Assembly (NCBI RefSeq): GCF_023150235.1
Contig: NZ_JAKLLH010000002.1
Coordinates: 150,676 to 214,675 of the forward strand
DNA length: 64,000 nucleotides
Direction: 5' to 3'
From: Azonexus sp.
GTDB taxonomy: Bacteria > Pseudomonadota > Gammaproteobacteria > Burkholderiales > Rhodocyclaceae
Shown here in pieces: positions 54,065-63,624 of the stretch; within the stretch, counting starts at the first letter, position 1; every line of letters begins with the position of its first letter. A model generated the notes under the pieces. It was given only the letters and a program-made list of their open reading frames with translations, ran no database searches and was not told where the DNA came from. The position numbers and the translations under genes were made by a program.

Positions 54065-55200
54065 AAAAAGCGCTGATTCTGGCGTTGACCGTGTTCAGCC
54101 TGGCGGCTTGCAAGGAAAGCGCCCGTCAGGAGACGGGGACTCAGGCCAACGATCCTTCGCTGGTGGCGCCGGCAGCCGAACTGCGCGCGCAACTACGCTT
54201 GGGAGTCGTCGACAAGGCCTTGATTTCCGAGACCTTGCGTGTGGCCGGACAGATCGATTTCGATGAACAGCACTTGGCGCGTATTGGTGCCACGGTGACC
54301 GGCCGGGTGACGCAGATCGATGCCCTGCTCGGTCAGGAAGTGAAAAAGGGCGATGTGCTGGCCCGCCTCAATAGCAGCGAACTGTCGAGCCAGCAGTTGA
54401 GCTATCTCAAGGCTCGGGCCGAGCTCGAGTTGAACCGGCGCAATGTCGAACGTGCCCGTGCCCTTTTCGATGCCGACGTGATCAGCGCCGCCGAGTTGCA
54501 GCGGCGCGAAAGCGAGTATCAGATTTCGCGGGCCGAAGCGCGCGCGGCGGCCGATCAATTGTTGCTCCTCGGTGTCACGCAGCAGGCAATCGAGCGTCTG
54601 GGGACGCAGGGGGCGGTCAATTCGGTGACGCCGGTGGTGGCATCGATTGCCGGGGTCGTGGTCGAGCGCAAGCTGGCGCCCGGTCAGGTGGTGCAGCCGG
54701 CGGACAGCCTGTTCGTGATCGCCGATCTGGCACGTGTCTGGGCCGAAGCCGAAGTCCCCGAACAGCAGGTTTCCCAGGTCAAGGTCGGGCAGGTGGTTTC
54801 GATCCTGGTGCCGGCGCTGGGTAACGAAAAGCTGACCGGGAAATTGATTTTCGTCGGCCAGACCGTGAACCCGGAAACGCGTACGGTGCTGGTGCGAACC
54901 GAATTGGATAACCGTGACGGCAGGCTGAAACCAGCCATGCTGGCGAGCATGCTGATCGAGGCACGTCCCGCCGAACGCCTGGTGGTTCCGGCCAGTGCCG
55001 TGGTGCGAGAGAGTGATGAGGACCATGTTTTCGTGATGGTCGATGAGCAATCCTTCCGCTTGGCCAAGGTCAAGCTGGGGCCTGAGCAACAGGGGCGACG
55101 GGTCGTTCTTTCCGGTCTCCAGGGCGGTGAAAAAATCGTCGTCGAAGGCGCATTTCACCTGAACAACGAACGCAATCGCAAGGAAATGGAGGGCGCGTGA
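54061..55200 (+). CDS. RND efflux periplasmic adaptor lipoprotein (CzcB/CusB type)
   Basis: A 379-residue adaptor with lipobox LAAC (Cys at about 17). Features include the beta-barrel/lipoyl halves with VTGRVTQIDALLGQEVKKGD (about 79-98) and VVERKLAPGQVVQPADSLFV, around a helical hairpin (about 110-160) with LNRRNVERARALFDADVISA. The C-terminal part fits the HlyD/CusB family. No N-terminal metal-binding methionine or histidine cluster is visible. It bridges the inner-membrane pump and outer-membrane protein. It overlaps both neighbours by four bases. Confidence 0.93.
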   Translation: MKKALILALTVFSLAACKESARQETGTQANDPSLVAPAAELRAQLRLGVVDKALISETLRVAGQIDFDEQHLARIGATVTGRVTQIDALLGQEVKKGDVLARLNSSELSSQQLSYLKARAELELNRRNVERARALFDADVISAAELQRRESEYQISRAEARAAADQLLLLGVTQQAIERLGTQGAVNSVTPVVASIAGVVVERKLAPGQVVQPADSLFVIADLARVWAEAEVPEQQVSQVKVGQVVSILVPALGNEKLTGKLIFVGQTVNPETRTVLVRTELDNRDGRLKPAMLASMLIEARPAERLVVPASAVVRESDEDHVFVMVDEQSFRLAKVKLGPEQQGRRVVLSGLQGGEKIVVEGAFHLNNERNRKEMEGA

Positions 55201-58200
55201 TCGAATCTCTCGTCCGTGCTGCACTCAAGCAGCGTCTGGTCATCGCGGTGATTGCTTCCGTGCTGTTCTTTTTTGGCCTGGATGCCGCGCGCAAACTCTC
55301 GGTCGACGCCTTTCCCGATGTGACCAATGTCCAGGTCCAGATTGCGACCGAGGCACCGGGGCGTTCGCCGGAGGAGGTCGAACGTTTTGCCACTGTGCCG
55401 CTGGAAGTGGCGATGACCGGCTTGCCGGGTCTGGAGGAAATGCGCTCGCTCAACAAGCCGGGCTTGTCGCTGATCACCCTGGTGTTTTCCGACAAGACCA
55501 ATGTCTATTTTGCCCGGCAATTGGTGATGGAGCGCTTGCTCGAGGTTACGCCGAAGCTGCCGCAGGGGATCGTCCCGGTTCTCGGGCCGGTATCGACCGG
55601 CTTGGGCGAGGTGTACCAGTACACCCTGGAGCGCCCCGATGACGGTGAGCGGACCCTGTCGCAAGAAGAATTGATGCAGCGCCGGACGGCACAGGACTGG
55701 GTGGTGCGCCCGCTCCTGCGCTCGATTCCGGGGGTGGCGGAGATCAATTCGCAGGGCGGTTTTGCCAAGCAGTACCAGGTACTCGTCAACCCGGAAAAAT
55801 TGCGCCATTACGCGTTGACCGTGGGCGACGTCTATCAGGCGGTTGGCCGCAACAACGCCAATGCCGGCGGTGGCGTGCTGCCGCAGTACGCCGAGCAGTT
55901 CCTGATCCGTGGCGTCGGCCTGGTGCGCGATCTCGATGACTTGCGGATGATCGTGCTCAAGGAAAAGGATGGCGTGCCGGTGCGGATCGGCGATGTCGCG
56001 GAAGTCCAGATCGGGCATGAGGTCCGCCAGGGGGCGGTGGTCAAGAATGGCACCACCGAGGCGGTCGGCGGGGTGGTGATGATGATCGCCGGTGGTAACG
56101 CCAAGGAGGTCGTTAGCCGGATCAAGGGGCGTGTCGATGAGATCAATCGCAAAGGCATGCTGCCCGATGGGTTGAAGATCGTTCCTTATTACGACCGGTC
56201 GGAATTGGTCGATGCCGCCTTGTGGACCGTGACCAAGGTCTTGCTCGAAGGCGTGGTCCTGGTCGTGGTGGTGCTTTTCCTTTTCCTCGGCGATGTGCGT
56301 TCGTCGCTGATTGTTGTGGCCACCTTGCTGTTGACGCCCCTGCTGACCTTCATGGCCATGAATCACCTGGGGATTTCTGCGAATCTGATGTCCTTGGGCG
56401 GCTTGGCGATTGCGATCGGCCTGATGGTCGATGGTTCGGTAGTGGTCGTCGAGAATGCCTTTTCGCTCCTTGGTCGGGCGGCAAAAAGCGGCGAGAGTCA
56501 GACGCGGATCATTCTGCGGGCGGTGGTTGAGGTGGCGACCCCGGTGATCTTCGGTGTCGGCATCATCATTCTCGTGTTCCTGCCGCTGATGACCTTGCAG
56601 GGGATGGAAGGCAAGATGTTTGCGCCGCTGGCCTATACCATTGCCATCGCGCTGGGGATTTCCCTTGTTTTGTCGCTGACGCTGACGCCGGTGATGTCTA
56701 CTTATCTGCTGAAGCCGCCGGCCCATGACGGCGATCACGATACGCGCCTGATCGCGGCGATGAAGCGTCGCTACCTGGCGCTTCTGCAGCTGGCGCTTAA
56801 CAATCGGCGCAAGACGGTGCTGGCGGCGGTGGCGACTTTTGTGTTGACGCTGGGTTTGTTGCCCTTGCTGGGAACCGCGTTCATCCCTGAAATGAAAGAG
56901 GGCTCGGTTGTCCCCGGGATCAACCGGGTACCCAATATTTCGCTTGATGAGTCGATCAAGATGGAAATGGAGGCGATGCGGCTGGTGATGCAGATTCCCG
57001 GCGTCAAGTCGGCCGTGTCGGGCGTGGGGCGTGGAGAGTCTCCGGCGGACCCGCAAGGACCTAATGAATCGACGCCGATCGTGAGTCTCAAGCCGCGTAG
57101 CGAATGGCCGTCCGGTTGGACGCAGGACGATATTCAGGACGCAATGCGCGACAAGCTGAAGGCTTTGCCCGGCGTCCAGATCGTCATGGCGCAGCCGATT
57201 TCCGATCGGGTGGATGAAATGGTCACCGGTGTCCGTTCGGATATCGCAGTCAAGGTTTTTGGCGACGATATCGAACAACTGCGGCGGATTGCCGGCCAGA
57301 TCGGCAAGGTGGCGCAGAGCTTGCGGGGAGCCCAGGACTTGCGGATCGAGCGGGTCAGCGGGCAACAGTACCTGACGGTCGAAATCAATCGTCAGGCGAT
57401 TGCACGCCTCGGACTTAACGTTGCCGATGTCAATGATCTGCTCGAAACCGCGGTCGGCGGCAAGGAAGCGACCGAGATCTTCGAGGGTGAGCGACGTTTC
57501 CCTGGCGTGGTCCGCTTGCCGGAGCGCTTCCGCAATAATATCGAGGCCATTTCCAATATCCTGATCACGTCGCCGAACGGCGCCCAGGCTCGCCTGGCCG
57601 ATGTCGCCAATATCCGTGTGATGGACGGGCCGGCGCAGATTTCGCGGGAGCTCGGCAAACGCCGCATCGTGGTCGGCGTCAACGTCAAGGATCGCGACCT
57701 GGGCGGTTTCGTCGCCGAACTGCAGCAGAAAGTCGAGCGTCAGATCAAGCTGCCGGAAGGGTATTACCTCGAATGGGGCGGTCAGTTCCAGAACATGGAG
57801 CGGGCGCTCGGGCATTTGACGGTGATTATCCCGATCACCATCGCCGCCATCTTCTTCCTGCTGTTCCTGCTCTTCAATTCCTTGCGCTACGCAACGCTGA
57901 TCATCACCGTGCTGCCATTCGCCTCGATTGGAGGCGTCATCGGCTTGTTCGTCACCGGCGAATACCTGTCGGTACCGGCGTCGGTCGGCTTCATTGCGCT
58001 GTGGGGGATCGCGGTGCTGAACGGGGTAGTGCTGGTTTCCTATATCCGCTCCTTGCGGCAGGAAGGCCGCAGCGTTGCCGAGGCCGTGATCGAGGGGGCG
58101 ACGCTGCGCTTCCGGCCGGTGATGATGACGGCGACGGTGGCGATGCTGGGCCTGATTCCCTTCCTGTTCTCAAGCGGCCCCGGGTCGGAGGTACAGCGAC

Positions 58201-58307
58201 CGCTGGCGATCGTCGTCATCGGCGGTTTGATCACCTCGACCTTGTTGACTCTGGTCGTGGTCCCCACCATTTATCGCTGGTTTGACGAAGAGGAGGTCGA
58301 GGCATGA
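55197..58307 (+). CDS. Heavy-metal efflux RND pump (CzcA/CusA family)
   Basis: A 1036-residue inner-membrane pump with the twelve-helix RND plan and two large periplasmic loops. The proton-relay helix 4 contains LAIAIGLMVDGSVVVVENAF (about 400-419), the region used to sort heavy-metal pumps. Here DGS-VVVEN with AIGLM is unlike both the DFG...DGA-VEN of Co/Zn/Cd CzcA and the AIGAMVDA-MIEN of Cu/Ag CusA, so the metal is not fixed by sequence. Other family signs are GIDAARKLSVDAFPDVTNVQ-like beginnings and PVMSTYLLKPP. The operon order C-B-A with four-base overlaps is the classic HME-RND layout. Confidence 0.94.
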   Translation: MIESLVRAALKQRLVIAVIASVLFFFGLDAARKLSVDAFPDVTNVQVQIATEAPGRSPEEVERFATVPLEVAMTGLPGLEEMRSLNKPGLSLITLVFSDKTNVYFARQLVMERLLEVTPKLPQGIVPVLGPVSTGLGEVYQYTLERPDDGERTLSQEELMQRRTAQDWVVRPLLRSIPGVAEINSQGGFAKQYQVLVNPEKLRHYALTVGDVYQAVGRNNANAGGGVLPQYAEQFLIRGVGLVRDLDDLRMIVLKEKDGVPVRIGDVAEVQIGHEVRQGAVVKNGTTEAVGGVVMMIAGGNAKEVVSRIKGRVDEINRKGMLPDGLKIVPYYDRSELVDAALWTVTKVLLEGVVLVVVVLFLFLGDVRSSLIVVATLLLTPLLTFMAMNHLGISANLMSLGGLAIAIGLMVDGSVVVVENAFSLLGRAAKSGESQTRIILRAVVEVATPVIFGVGIIILVFLPLMTLQGMEGKMFAPLAYTIAIALGISLVLSLTLTPVMSTYLLKPPAHDGDHDTRLIAAMKRRYLALLQLALNNRRKTVLAAVATFVLTLGLLPLLGTAFIPEMKEGSVVPGINRVPNISLDESIKMEMEAMRLVMQIPGVKSAVSGVGRGESPADPQGPNESTPIVSLKPRSEWPSGWTQDDIQDAMRDKLKALPGVQIVMAQPISDRVDEMVTGVRSDIAVKVFGDDIEQLRRIAGQIGKVAQSLRGAQDLRIERVSGQQYLTVEINRQAIARLGLNVADVNDLLETAVGGKEATEIFEGERRFPGVVRLPERFRNNIEAISNILITSPNGAQARLADVANIRVMDGPAQISRELGKRRIVVGVNVKDRDLGGFVAELQQKVERQIKLPEGYYLEWGGQFQNMERALGHLTVIIPITIAAIFFLLFLLFNSLRYATLIITVLPFASIGGVIGLFVTGEYLSVPASVGFIALWGIAVLNGVVLVSYIRSLRQEGRSVAEAVIEGATLRFRPVMMTATVAMLGLIPFLFSSGPGSEVQRPLAIVVIGGLITSTLLTLVVVPTIYRWFDEEEVEA

Positions 58308-58651
58308 AGGAGATCAAGGCCGTAGTCCGTCCGAACAAGCTTGCACTGCTGCGCGAGGCTCTGGTGCTGATGCCCGGCTTTCCGGGAATGACGGTAACCC
58401 AGGTCGAGGGATGCAGCGCGCCTTCCCGGCATGTGCAGGCCAAGGTCAGGATCAAGGATGAGCTGACCGATTATTCACCCAAGGTCAGGATAGAAATCGT
58501 CGCTCCCGACGAAGTTGCCGAAGCCATATTCCGGCGTATTGCCGAAGTGGCACAAACCGGCCATTACGGCGATGGCCTGGTCTGGATGACCGACGTGGGG
58601 AAGGCGGCTTTCGTTTTCAGAACCGCGCCGGGTAGCGACGACGGGCTCTGA
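58304..58651 (+). CDS. PII-like signalling protein of the heavy-metal RND operon (PII-NG type)
   Basis: A 115-residue protein with a PII-like ferredoxin fold. MKEIKAVVRPNKLALLREAL resembles the GlnB N-terminus, DYSPKVRIEIVAPDEVAEAI matches the strand after the T-loop, and GDGLVWMTDVGKAAFVFRT resembles the C-terminal strand and ATP-contact region. The T-loop is short and lacks the GlnB uridylylation context. PII-like proteins encoded beside heavy-metal RND pumps form a separate group (PII-NG), with nitrogen control unlikely. The ATGA overlap with the pump gene shows it belongs to the operon and probably senses a nucleotide or metal state. Confidence 0.82.
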   Translation: MKEIKAVVRPNKLALLREALVLMPGFPGMTVTQVEGCSAPSRHVQAKVRIKDELTDYSPKVRIEIVAPDEVAEAIFRRIAEVAQTGHYGDGLVWMTDVGKAAFVFRTAPGSDDGL

Positions 58652-58657
58652 TTTTTG

Positions 58658-58687
58658 CCCTTTGACACGGTCGACCGTGTCAAAGGG
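58658..58687. repeat. Perfect 30-base palindrome between convergent genes
   Basis: CCCTTTGACACGGTC followed by its exact reverse complement, centred at 58672/58673. The inner 14 bases are the dispersed core CACGGTCGACCGTG; the outer arms differ from those at 9128. It stands in a 42-base gap between the RND operon and the convergent unknown gene and probably blocks transcription both ways. Confidence 0.95.
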
Positions 58688-58693
58688 TAAATT

Positions 58694-59467
58694 TTAGCGA
58701 TCACCAGTATCGATCAGGCTTATCAGGCGGACGAGGTGGCTGATTTCTCCCTCGATGCGCTCCCGGTACCATGCGTACTCGAGACTGGCCGGCTTGTTGC
58801 CAGTCAGTTTGTAAAGGCGGCGAGCCTGGTGCATGACGCCCCAGAGTTCGAGTTGTTCGGCGTGTGCCGCCAGTTCCTCCGCCTCGGTTTTCAGCGCGTA
58901 GGCGTCCGGTGGTAGCGCAGCCAGGGCATCGCGCATGGCATCGACACGTTCCAGCGACTCCTCGCTGAACAGCCGGTCGATTAGCGGCGAACGCTCCTGT
59001 TCGCGTTGCTGGAACTGCTTTTCCAGGCGTTGTGCAAAGTGACGGCAGCGCTCGCCGAAAGTTTCGTGCTCCAGACCCTTTTCTTCATCCAGACCTTCGA
59101 TGGCAGCAGTCAGGGCGGCTATCAGCTTGGGCTGCTCGCCGTCGATCTCCAGGCGGTCGGCCGCACTGGCCAGGGCCTCGCCGAAGCGCAGGCAATCGGC
59201 GTCGGCGGTCTCCATTCCGGTGGCGTAGAGCGAGAAGAGCGCAGGGCGCAGGTCGCCATCGCCATCCAGGTGCCGGTTGCTCCAGGCCTGATGCAGGCGC
59301 CGGGTAGCCGCCAGCCAGCGCTGGTTCAGCCCCGGATCGAAGCGGGCCGGCGCGGGACGTGCTAGCAGAGGGAGGATCGCAGCAGTGGCATCCAGGGTGG
59401 GGGCCAGGGCGTTGCGGGTCTGTTCGAGTTCTTCCTCGGAAATCGGGTGCATGCGGATTGTGTCCAT
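58694..59467 (-). CDS. Helical protein of unknown function
   Basis: A 257-residue protein, rich in glutamate, leucine, alanine and arginine, predicted by eye to be almost all helix, with no signal peptide or membrane segment. Patterns such as HFAQRLEKQFQQREQERSPL and RVDAMRDALAALPPDAYAL look like coiled or bundle helices; the end has EYAWYRERIEGEISHLVRLI. No motif permits family assignment. A second in-frame ATG at 59452 is possible. It follows the VOC gene in the same direction across a 45-base gap containing a GC hairpin. Confidence 0.6.
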   Translation of the reverse strand: MDTIRMHPISEEELEQTRNALAPTLDATAAILPLLARPAPARFDPGLNQRWLAATRRLHQAWSNRHLDGDGDLRPALFSLYATGMETADADCLRFGEALASAADRLEIDGEQPKLIAALTAAIEGLDEEKGLEHETFGERCRHFAQRLEKQFQQREQERSPLIDRLFSEESLERVDAMRDALAALPPDAYALKTEAEELAAHAEQLELWGVMHQARRLYKLTGNKPASLEYAWYRERIEGEISHLVRLISLIDTGDR

Positions 59468-59476
59468 CGGGCAAGA

Positions 59477-59497
59477 GGGGCGCCCTTCTGGCGCCCC
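59477..59497. terminator. GC hairpin between the VOC gene and the unknown gene
   Basis: Eight-bp stem GGGGCGCC/GGCGCCCC around CTTCT. There is no T tract on the minus strand, so it may only attenuate transcription from the VOC gene into the next gene. Confidence 0.4.
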
Positions 59498-59512
59498 GTT
59501 CGCGGATGGCGC

Positions 59513-59989
59513 TTATTGAGCCGCAAGACGGGCAAAGGCGTCAACGACCTCGGCCGGTGCCTGAACCAGTTCGATCAGCACGCCTTCGCCGCCAATCGGG
59601 AATTCCTCGTTGCCCTTGGGGTGCAGGAAGCAGATATCGAAGCCGGCGGCGCCCTTGCGAATCCCGCCCGGGGCAAAGCGTACACCGTTGGCCGACAGCC
59701 ATTCGACGGCCTTCGGCAGGTCGTCGATCCACAGGCCGACGTGATTCAGCGGGGTGGCATGCACGGCAGGCTTCTTTTCCGGGTCGAGCGGTTGCATCAG
59801 GTCGACCTCGACCTTGAACGGGCCGCTGCCCATCGCACAAATATCTTCGTCGACGTTCTCCCGCTCGGAAACGAAGTTGCCGGTAATTTCGAGGCCGAGT
59901 TTTTCGACCCAGAGAGTCTTCAGTTTTTCCTTGGACGGACCACCAATGGCGATTTGCTGGATGCCGAGAACCTTGAACGGACGCTGCAT
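59513..59989 (-). CDS. VOC (glyoxalase/dioxygenase superfamily) protein
   Basis: A 158-residue protein of the vicinal oxygen chelate superfamily. [20 protein letters not shown] starts the first module, and [21 protein letters not shown] (about 85-105) the second, with a metal-site His and a C-terminal acidic ligand in GVLIELVQ. The size and the HVGLWIDDL pattern recall methylmalonyl-CoA epimerase relatives, but the reaction cannot be given. ATG at 59989 has AGGA upstream. It is separated from lgt by about 60 bases in the same direction, and they may share a transcript. Confidence 0.72.
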   Translation of the reverse strand: MQRPFKVLGIQQIAIGGPSKEKLKTLWVEKLGLEITGNFVSERENVDEDICAMGSGPFKVEVDLMQPLDPEKKPAVHATPLNHVGLWIDDLPKAVEWLSANGVRFAPGGIRKGAAGFDICFLHPKGNEEFPIGGEGVLIELVQAPAEVVDAFARLAAQ

Positions 59990-60050
59990 GATCTGTTTCC
60001 TGTGTGAGTGAAAGACGTAATCCATAATTATAGAGATTCGCCCTCGACTC

Positions 60051-60848
60051 TCAAGCGGAAGATTGGGCTGGCTGCCGGGTACGCAACAGCAGGAAGAGAC
60101 CAACGGCGATCATCGGCAGCGACAGCCATTGGCCCATGCTGATCGAATAGGAATGGCCGAAGATGCCGACGTCGGGTTCGCGGAAGAATTCGGTTGCGAA
60201 GCGGCAGATTCCATAGCCGACCAGGAATAGTCCCGAGGCGAAGCCGCGGGGGCGGGTTTTCACGGTCGACAGCCACAAAACGGCAAAAAGCAGCAGGCCT
60301 TCGAGGCCGATGTGGTAAAGCTGCGAAGGATGACGTGGCAGCAGATCGCCAGCCTGCGGGAAAACCATGGCCCAGGGCAGATTTTCTCCTGCAATCCGGC
60401 CCCATAGCTCCCCGTTGATGAAATTACCCAGGCGTCCGGCGGCCAGCCCGAGTGGAACCAGCGGGGCAATGAAATCGGTGATCCCTAGCCAGTTCCGTCC
60501 GTGCTTTCTGGCCCACACCGCCATGGCTAGCAACACGCCAAGAAAGCCACCGTGAAAGCTCATGCCCCCCTTCCAGACGGCCAGGATTTCCAGCGGGTGC
60601 GCGAGATAGAAGCCGGGTTCATAGAACAGCACTTGCCCCAGGCGTCCTCCCAGAATGACGCCCAGCATGCCGTGGAAGAGCAGGTCGTCGAGCTGTTCGT
60701 GGCTGAGGGGGGCGCCGCCACGGGCGAGTCTGAATCGCCCGAGGGCGATGAACTGGGCGAAGGCCAGGAGGTACATGAGGCCGTACCAGCGGACCGAAAG
60801 TGGGCCGAGCGAGAAAGCGACTGGGTCGAATTGCGGGTGAATCAGCAT
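60051..60848 (-). CDS. lgt: Phosphatidylglycerol:prolipoprotein diacylglyceryl transferase
   Basis: A 265-residue inner-membrane enzyme that adds diacylglycerol to the lipobox cysteine of prolipoproteins. Seven helices; the signature [20 protein letters not shown] (about 95-114) and the Lgt motif [14 protein letters not shown] (about 140-153) are present, and HPSQLY marks the later conserved region. The loop [19 protein letters not shown] is encoded in part by a half copy of the dispersed palindrome (60257-60270). Substrates in this window include the SBPs, the CzcB-type adaptor and the ApbE lipoprotein. It is divergent from ilvD. Confidence 0.95.
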   Translation of the reverse strand: MLIHPQFDPVAFSLGPLSVRWYGLMYLLAFAQFIALGRFRLARGGAPLSHEQLDDLLFHGMLGVILGGRLGQVLFYEPGFYLAHPLEILAVWKGGMSFHGGFLGVLLAMAVWARKHGRNWLGITDFIAPLVPLGLAAGRLGNFINGELWGRIAGENLPWAMVFPQAGDLLPRHPSQLYHIGLEGLLLFAVLWLSTVKTRPRGFASGLFLVGYGICRFATEFFREPDVGIFGHSYSISMGQWLSLPMIAVGLFLLLRTRQPAQSSA

Positions 60849-60942
60849 CGGTGGCGAGAGTGGGCTAGAATTGCCCGATTATAGTTCGCGCCGCCGGCCA
60901 TGCCCGTCCGGCGCATTGACTTTGTCCGACACGGAGACTTTC

Positions 60943-62796
60943 ATGCCCCAGTATCGTTCCCGCACTTCCACCCACGGTCGCAACATGGCCGGTGCACGCG
61001 CCCTGTGGCGCGCCACCGGCATGAAGGACGGCGACTTCGGCAAACCGATCATCGCGGTGGTCAATAGCTTCACGCAGTTTGTTCCCGGCCATGTGCATCT
61101 CAAGGACATGGGGCAACTGGTGGCCCGTGAAATCGAGGCTGCCGGCGGCATTGCCAAGGAGTTCAATACCATCGCCATCGATGACGGCATCGCCATGGGG
61201 CATAGCGGCATGCTCTATTCGCTGCCCAGTCGCGACCTGATTGCCGACTCGGTCGAATACATGGTCAATGCTCACTGTGCCGATGCGATGGTCTGCATTT
61301 CCAATTGCGACAAGATCACGCCGGGAATGTTGATGGCAGCCATGCGTCTCAATATTCCCGTGGTTTTTGTTTCCGGTGGGCCGATGGAGGCCGGGAAGGT
61401 GACTTGGGAGGATCGTGAGATCAAGATCGATTTGATCGATGCAATGATCAAGGCTGGCGATCAGAGCGTTTCCGATCGCGAAGTCGATGACTTCGAGCGC
61501 TCCGCCTGCCCCACTTGCGGCTCCTGTTCGGGGATGTTTACCGCCAATTCGATGAATTGCCTGACCGAGGCCCTGGGCTTGTCGCTGCCGGGAAATGGCA
61601 CGGTGGTGGCGACTCATGCCGATCGCAAGCAATTGTTCCTGCGTGCAGGGCGCCTCATCGTCGATCTCTGTCGGCGCCATTACGAGCAGGGCGACCTCTC
61701 GATCCTGCCGCGCAGCATGGTCGGCAAGGCTGCGTTCGAGAATGCAATGGCGCTGGATGTATCGATGGGCGGTTCGACCAATACGGTGCTCCATATTCTT
61801 GCAGCTGCTCGCGAGGCAGGCGTGGATTTCACGATGGCCGATATCGACGCCATTTCGCGCAAGGTTCCGTGTCTGGCCAAGGTGGCACCGGCGACGCAGG
61901 ATTACCATATCGAAGACGTTCATCGCGCCGGCGGAATCATGGGCATCCTCGCCGAACTGTCGCGCGGTGGCTTGATTCACCGCGACGTGCCGACGGTGCA
62001 CAGCAAGACCCTGGGTGAGGCTATCGATACCTACGATGTCATGCGTACCGCGGCACCTGACGTTCTCGAGTTTTTCAAGGCTGCGCCAGGTGGCGTCTCC
62101 ACTCAGGTGGCTTTTTCCCAGAGCCGCCGCTATCCAGAACTGGATATGGATCGCTCGCACGGCTGTATTCGCAATATTTCCAGCGCCTACTCCAAGGATG
62201 GTGGCTTGGCTGTTCTTTACGGCAATATCGCCGTGGACGGCTGTATCGTGAAAACGGCGGGGGTGGATGAGTCGATCTGGAAATTCAATGGTCGTGCCCG
62301 TGTTTTCGAGAGCCAGGATTCTGCCGTTGATGCCATTCTTGGCGGGAAGGTTGTTGCAGGGGACGTGGTGGTGATCCGCTATGAAGGCCCCAAGGGTGGG
62401 CCGGGCATGCAGGAGATGCTGTATCCGACCTCCTACTTGAAGTCCATGGGGTTGGGTAAGGACTGCGCACTCCTGACCGATGGCCGTTTCTCCGGTGGCA
62501 CATCCGGCCTTTCTATCGGTCACGCCTCGCCGGAGGCTGCCGATGGCGGAGCGATTGCCTTGGTTTGCGAGGGCGACCGGATCGAAATCGATATCCCCAA
62601 GCGCAGCATTCAGTTGCTGGTCTCCGACAGTGAGCTGGTAAACCGGCGTAAAACCATGGAAGCGAAGGGAGATGCGGCCTGGAAGCCGGAAAATCGCGAG
62701 CGTGTCGTGTCGGCAGCCCTGCAGGCTTACGCCCTGATGACCACTTCTGCAGACAAGGGCGCGGTGCGTGATGTCACCCAGATACGGCGCAAGTAA
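60943..62796 (+). CDS. ilvD: Dihydroxy-acid dehydratase
   Basis: A 617-residue IlvD, the size of the E. coli enzyme. It dehydrates 2,3-dihydroxyisovalerate and 2,3-dihydroxy-3-methylvalerate in valine and isoleucine synthesis using a labile Fe-S cluster. Cluster cysteines are in [13 protein letters not shown] (Cys about 122) and in [18 protein letters not shown] (about 187-204), with [20 protein letters not shown] near the C-terminus. The ATG at 60943 has GGAG seven bases upstream; an open frame from 60871 adds a non-homologous leader. Divergent from lgt. Confidence 0.97.
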   Translation: MPQYRSRTSTHGRNMAGARALWRATGMKDGDFGKPIIAVVNSFTQFVPGHVHLKDMGQLVAREIEAAGGIAKEFNTIAIDDGIAMGHSGMLYSLPSRDLIADSVEYMVNAHCADAMVCISNCDKITPGMLMAAMRLNIPVVFVSGGPMEAGKVTWEDREIKIDLIDAMIKAGDQSVSDREVDDFERSACPTCGSCSGMFTANSMNCLTEALGLSLPGNGTVVATHADRKQLFLRAGRLIVDLCRRHYEQGDLSILPRSMVGKAAFENAMALDVSMGGSTNTVLHILAAAREAGVDFTMADIDAISRKVPCLAKVAPATQDYHIEDVHRAGGIMGILAELSRGGLIHRDVPTVHSKTLGEAIDTYDVMRTAAPDVLEFFKAAPGGVSTQVAFSQSRRYPELDMDRSHGCIRNISSAYSKDGGLAVLYGNIAVDGCIVKTAGVDESIWKFNGRARVFESQDSAVDAILGGKVVAGDVVVIRYEGPKGGPGMQEMLYPTSYLKSMGLGKDCALLTDGRFSGGTSGLSIGHASPEAADGGAIALVCEGDRIEIDIPKRSIQLLVSDSELVNRRKTMEAKGDAAWKPENRERVVSAALQAYALMTTSADKGAVRDVTQIRRK

Positions 62797-62954
62797 GGGC
62801 CGGGGTGCCGATCTGATCATCCGTCAATCGTGGTGCCGGAAATTCCAGGGAAAAACCCCGGCATCGCGAGAAGAAAACTAGCGCCCGGCGCGTATCGGCT
62901 ATATCATCGGCCGCTCTTCTTTTCTCATCAACTCTTCTACCACGGAGCAAGATA

Positions 62955-63263
62955 ATGAAAGCTATTTACGTTGCGATGATGGCGGCTGCCGGTATCGTCA
63001 TGGCAGGTCAGGCGCACGCTGACGAGGCGCTGGCCAAGGCCAAAAACTGCATGTCCTGTCACGCTATCGACAAAAAGCTGGTTGGTCCTTCCTACAAGGA
63101 TGTCGCGGCAAAATACAAGGCCGACAAGACCGCAGCCGACAAGCTGGCTGCCAAGATCAAGACCGGCGGCAAGGGGGTTTGGGGTGAGATCCCGATGCCT
63201 CCGAACAATGTTTCCGAAGCCGACGCCAAGAAACTTGCCGCCTGGGTTCTGGCGATCAAATAA
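62955..63263 (+). CDS. Class I c-type cytochrome (cytochrome c551/c552-like)
   Basis: A 102-residue periplasmic cytochrome. The signal peptide (MMAAAGIVMAGQAHA, cleavage near residue 22) precedes a mature chain of about 80 residues with one haem site CMSCH (about 32-36) and the distal methionine in WGEIPMPPNN (about 79). Size and the MPPNNVSEADAKKLAAWVL ending match c551-type donors to nitrite reductase or cytochrome oxidases. It is monocistronic and followed by an excellent terminator. Confidence 0.93.
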   Translation: MKAIYVAMMAAAGIVMAGQAHADEALAKAKNCMSCHAIDKKLVGPSYKDVAAKYKADKTAADKLAAKIKTGGKGVWGEIPMPPNNVSEADAKKLAAWVLAIK

Positions 63264-63309
63264 GTATTTTGCCCGCCGGCGCCGCTCCTGCGGCAGGCTA
63301 CAGTGCTTT

Positions 63310-63343
63310 GAAAACGCCCTGCCTTGTGCAGGGCGTTTTCTTT
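63310..63343 (+). terminator. Rho-independent terminator after the cytochrome gene
   Basis: Thirteen-bp stem GAAAACGCCCTGC/GCAGGGCGTTTTC around CTTGT (one bulge-free arm pair), followed by TTT. It separates the cytochrome gene from the tRNA-tuf operon. Confidence 0.85.
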
Positions 63344-63458
63344 AAGCCTCAAGGTGTTTTTGTGGCGAGGGGCTGGTTGCTGGAGATGGGTTTGAGCTGC
63401 CGTGAAAACCTATTTTCAGGTGCTTGTGCAAAAAAAGAAAAAAGAAAAGAAAAAAGTG

Positions 63459-63487
63459 TTGACGTGATGGTCTGTTCTCTGGAGAAT
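63459..63487 (+). promoter_or_regulatory. Sigma-70 type promoter of the tRNA-tuf operon
   Basis: -35 TTGACG at 63459-63464, a 17-base spacer and -10 GAGAAT at 63482-63487, followed by a GC-rich discriminator, 13 bases upstream of the first tRNA. An A/G-rich track with phased A runs (63430-63456) immediately before it looks like an UP element or curved DNA, as is usual for stable RNA promoters. Confidence 0.6.
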
Positions 63488-63500
63488 AGCGGGCTCTTCA

Positions 63501-63585
63501 GGAGGGATTCCCGAGCGGTCAAAGGGATCAGACTGTAAATCTGACGGCACAGCCTTCGAAGGTTCGAATCCTTCTCCCTCCACCA
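63501..63585 (+). tRNA. tRNA-Tyr (GTA anticodon)
   Basis: An 85-base tRNA with long variable arm; acceptor GGAGGGA/TCCCTCC, anticodon loop CTGTAAA gives GTA, T-loop GGTTCGAATCC, encoded CCA. First of three tRNAs before tuf. Confidence 0.95.
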
Positions 63586-63624
63586 GATTTGCGCTGTAGC
63601 GGTAAGTGCTGCGAGCGAGGTTAA

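Noticed and set aside
55155-57815. 886-residue frame antisense to the RND pump
   Set aside because: High-GC shadow of the pump gene without protein family pattern.
60865-62820. 651-residue frame antisense to ilvD
   Set aside because: Shadow of ilvD; the real gene is on the plus strand with conserved motifs.
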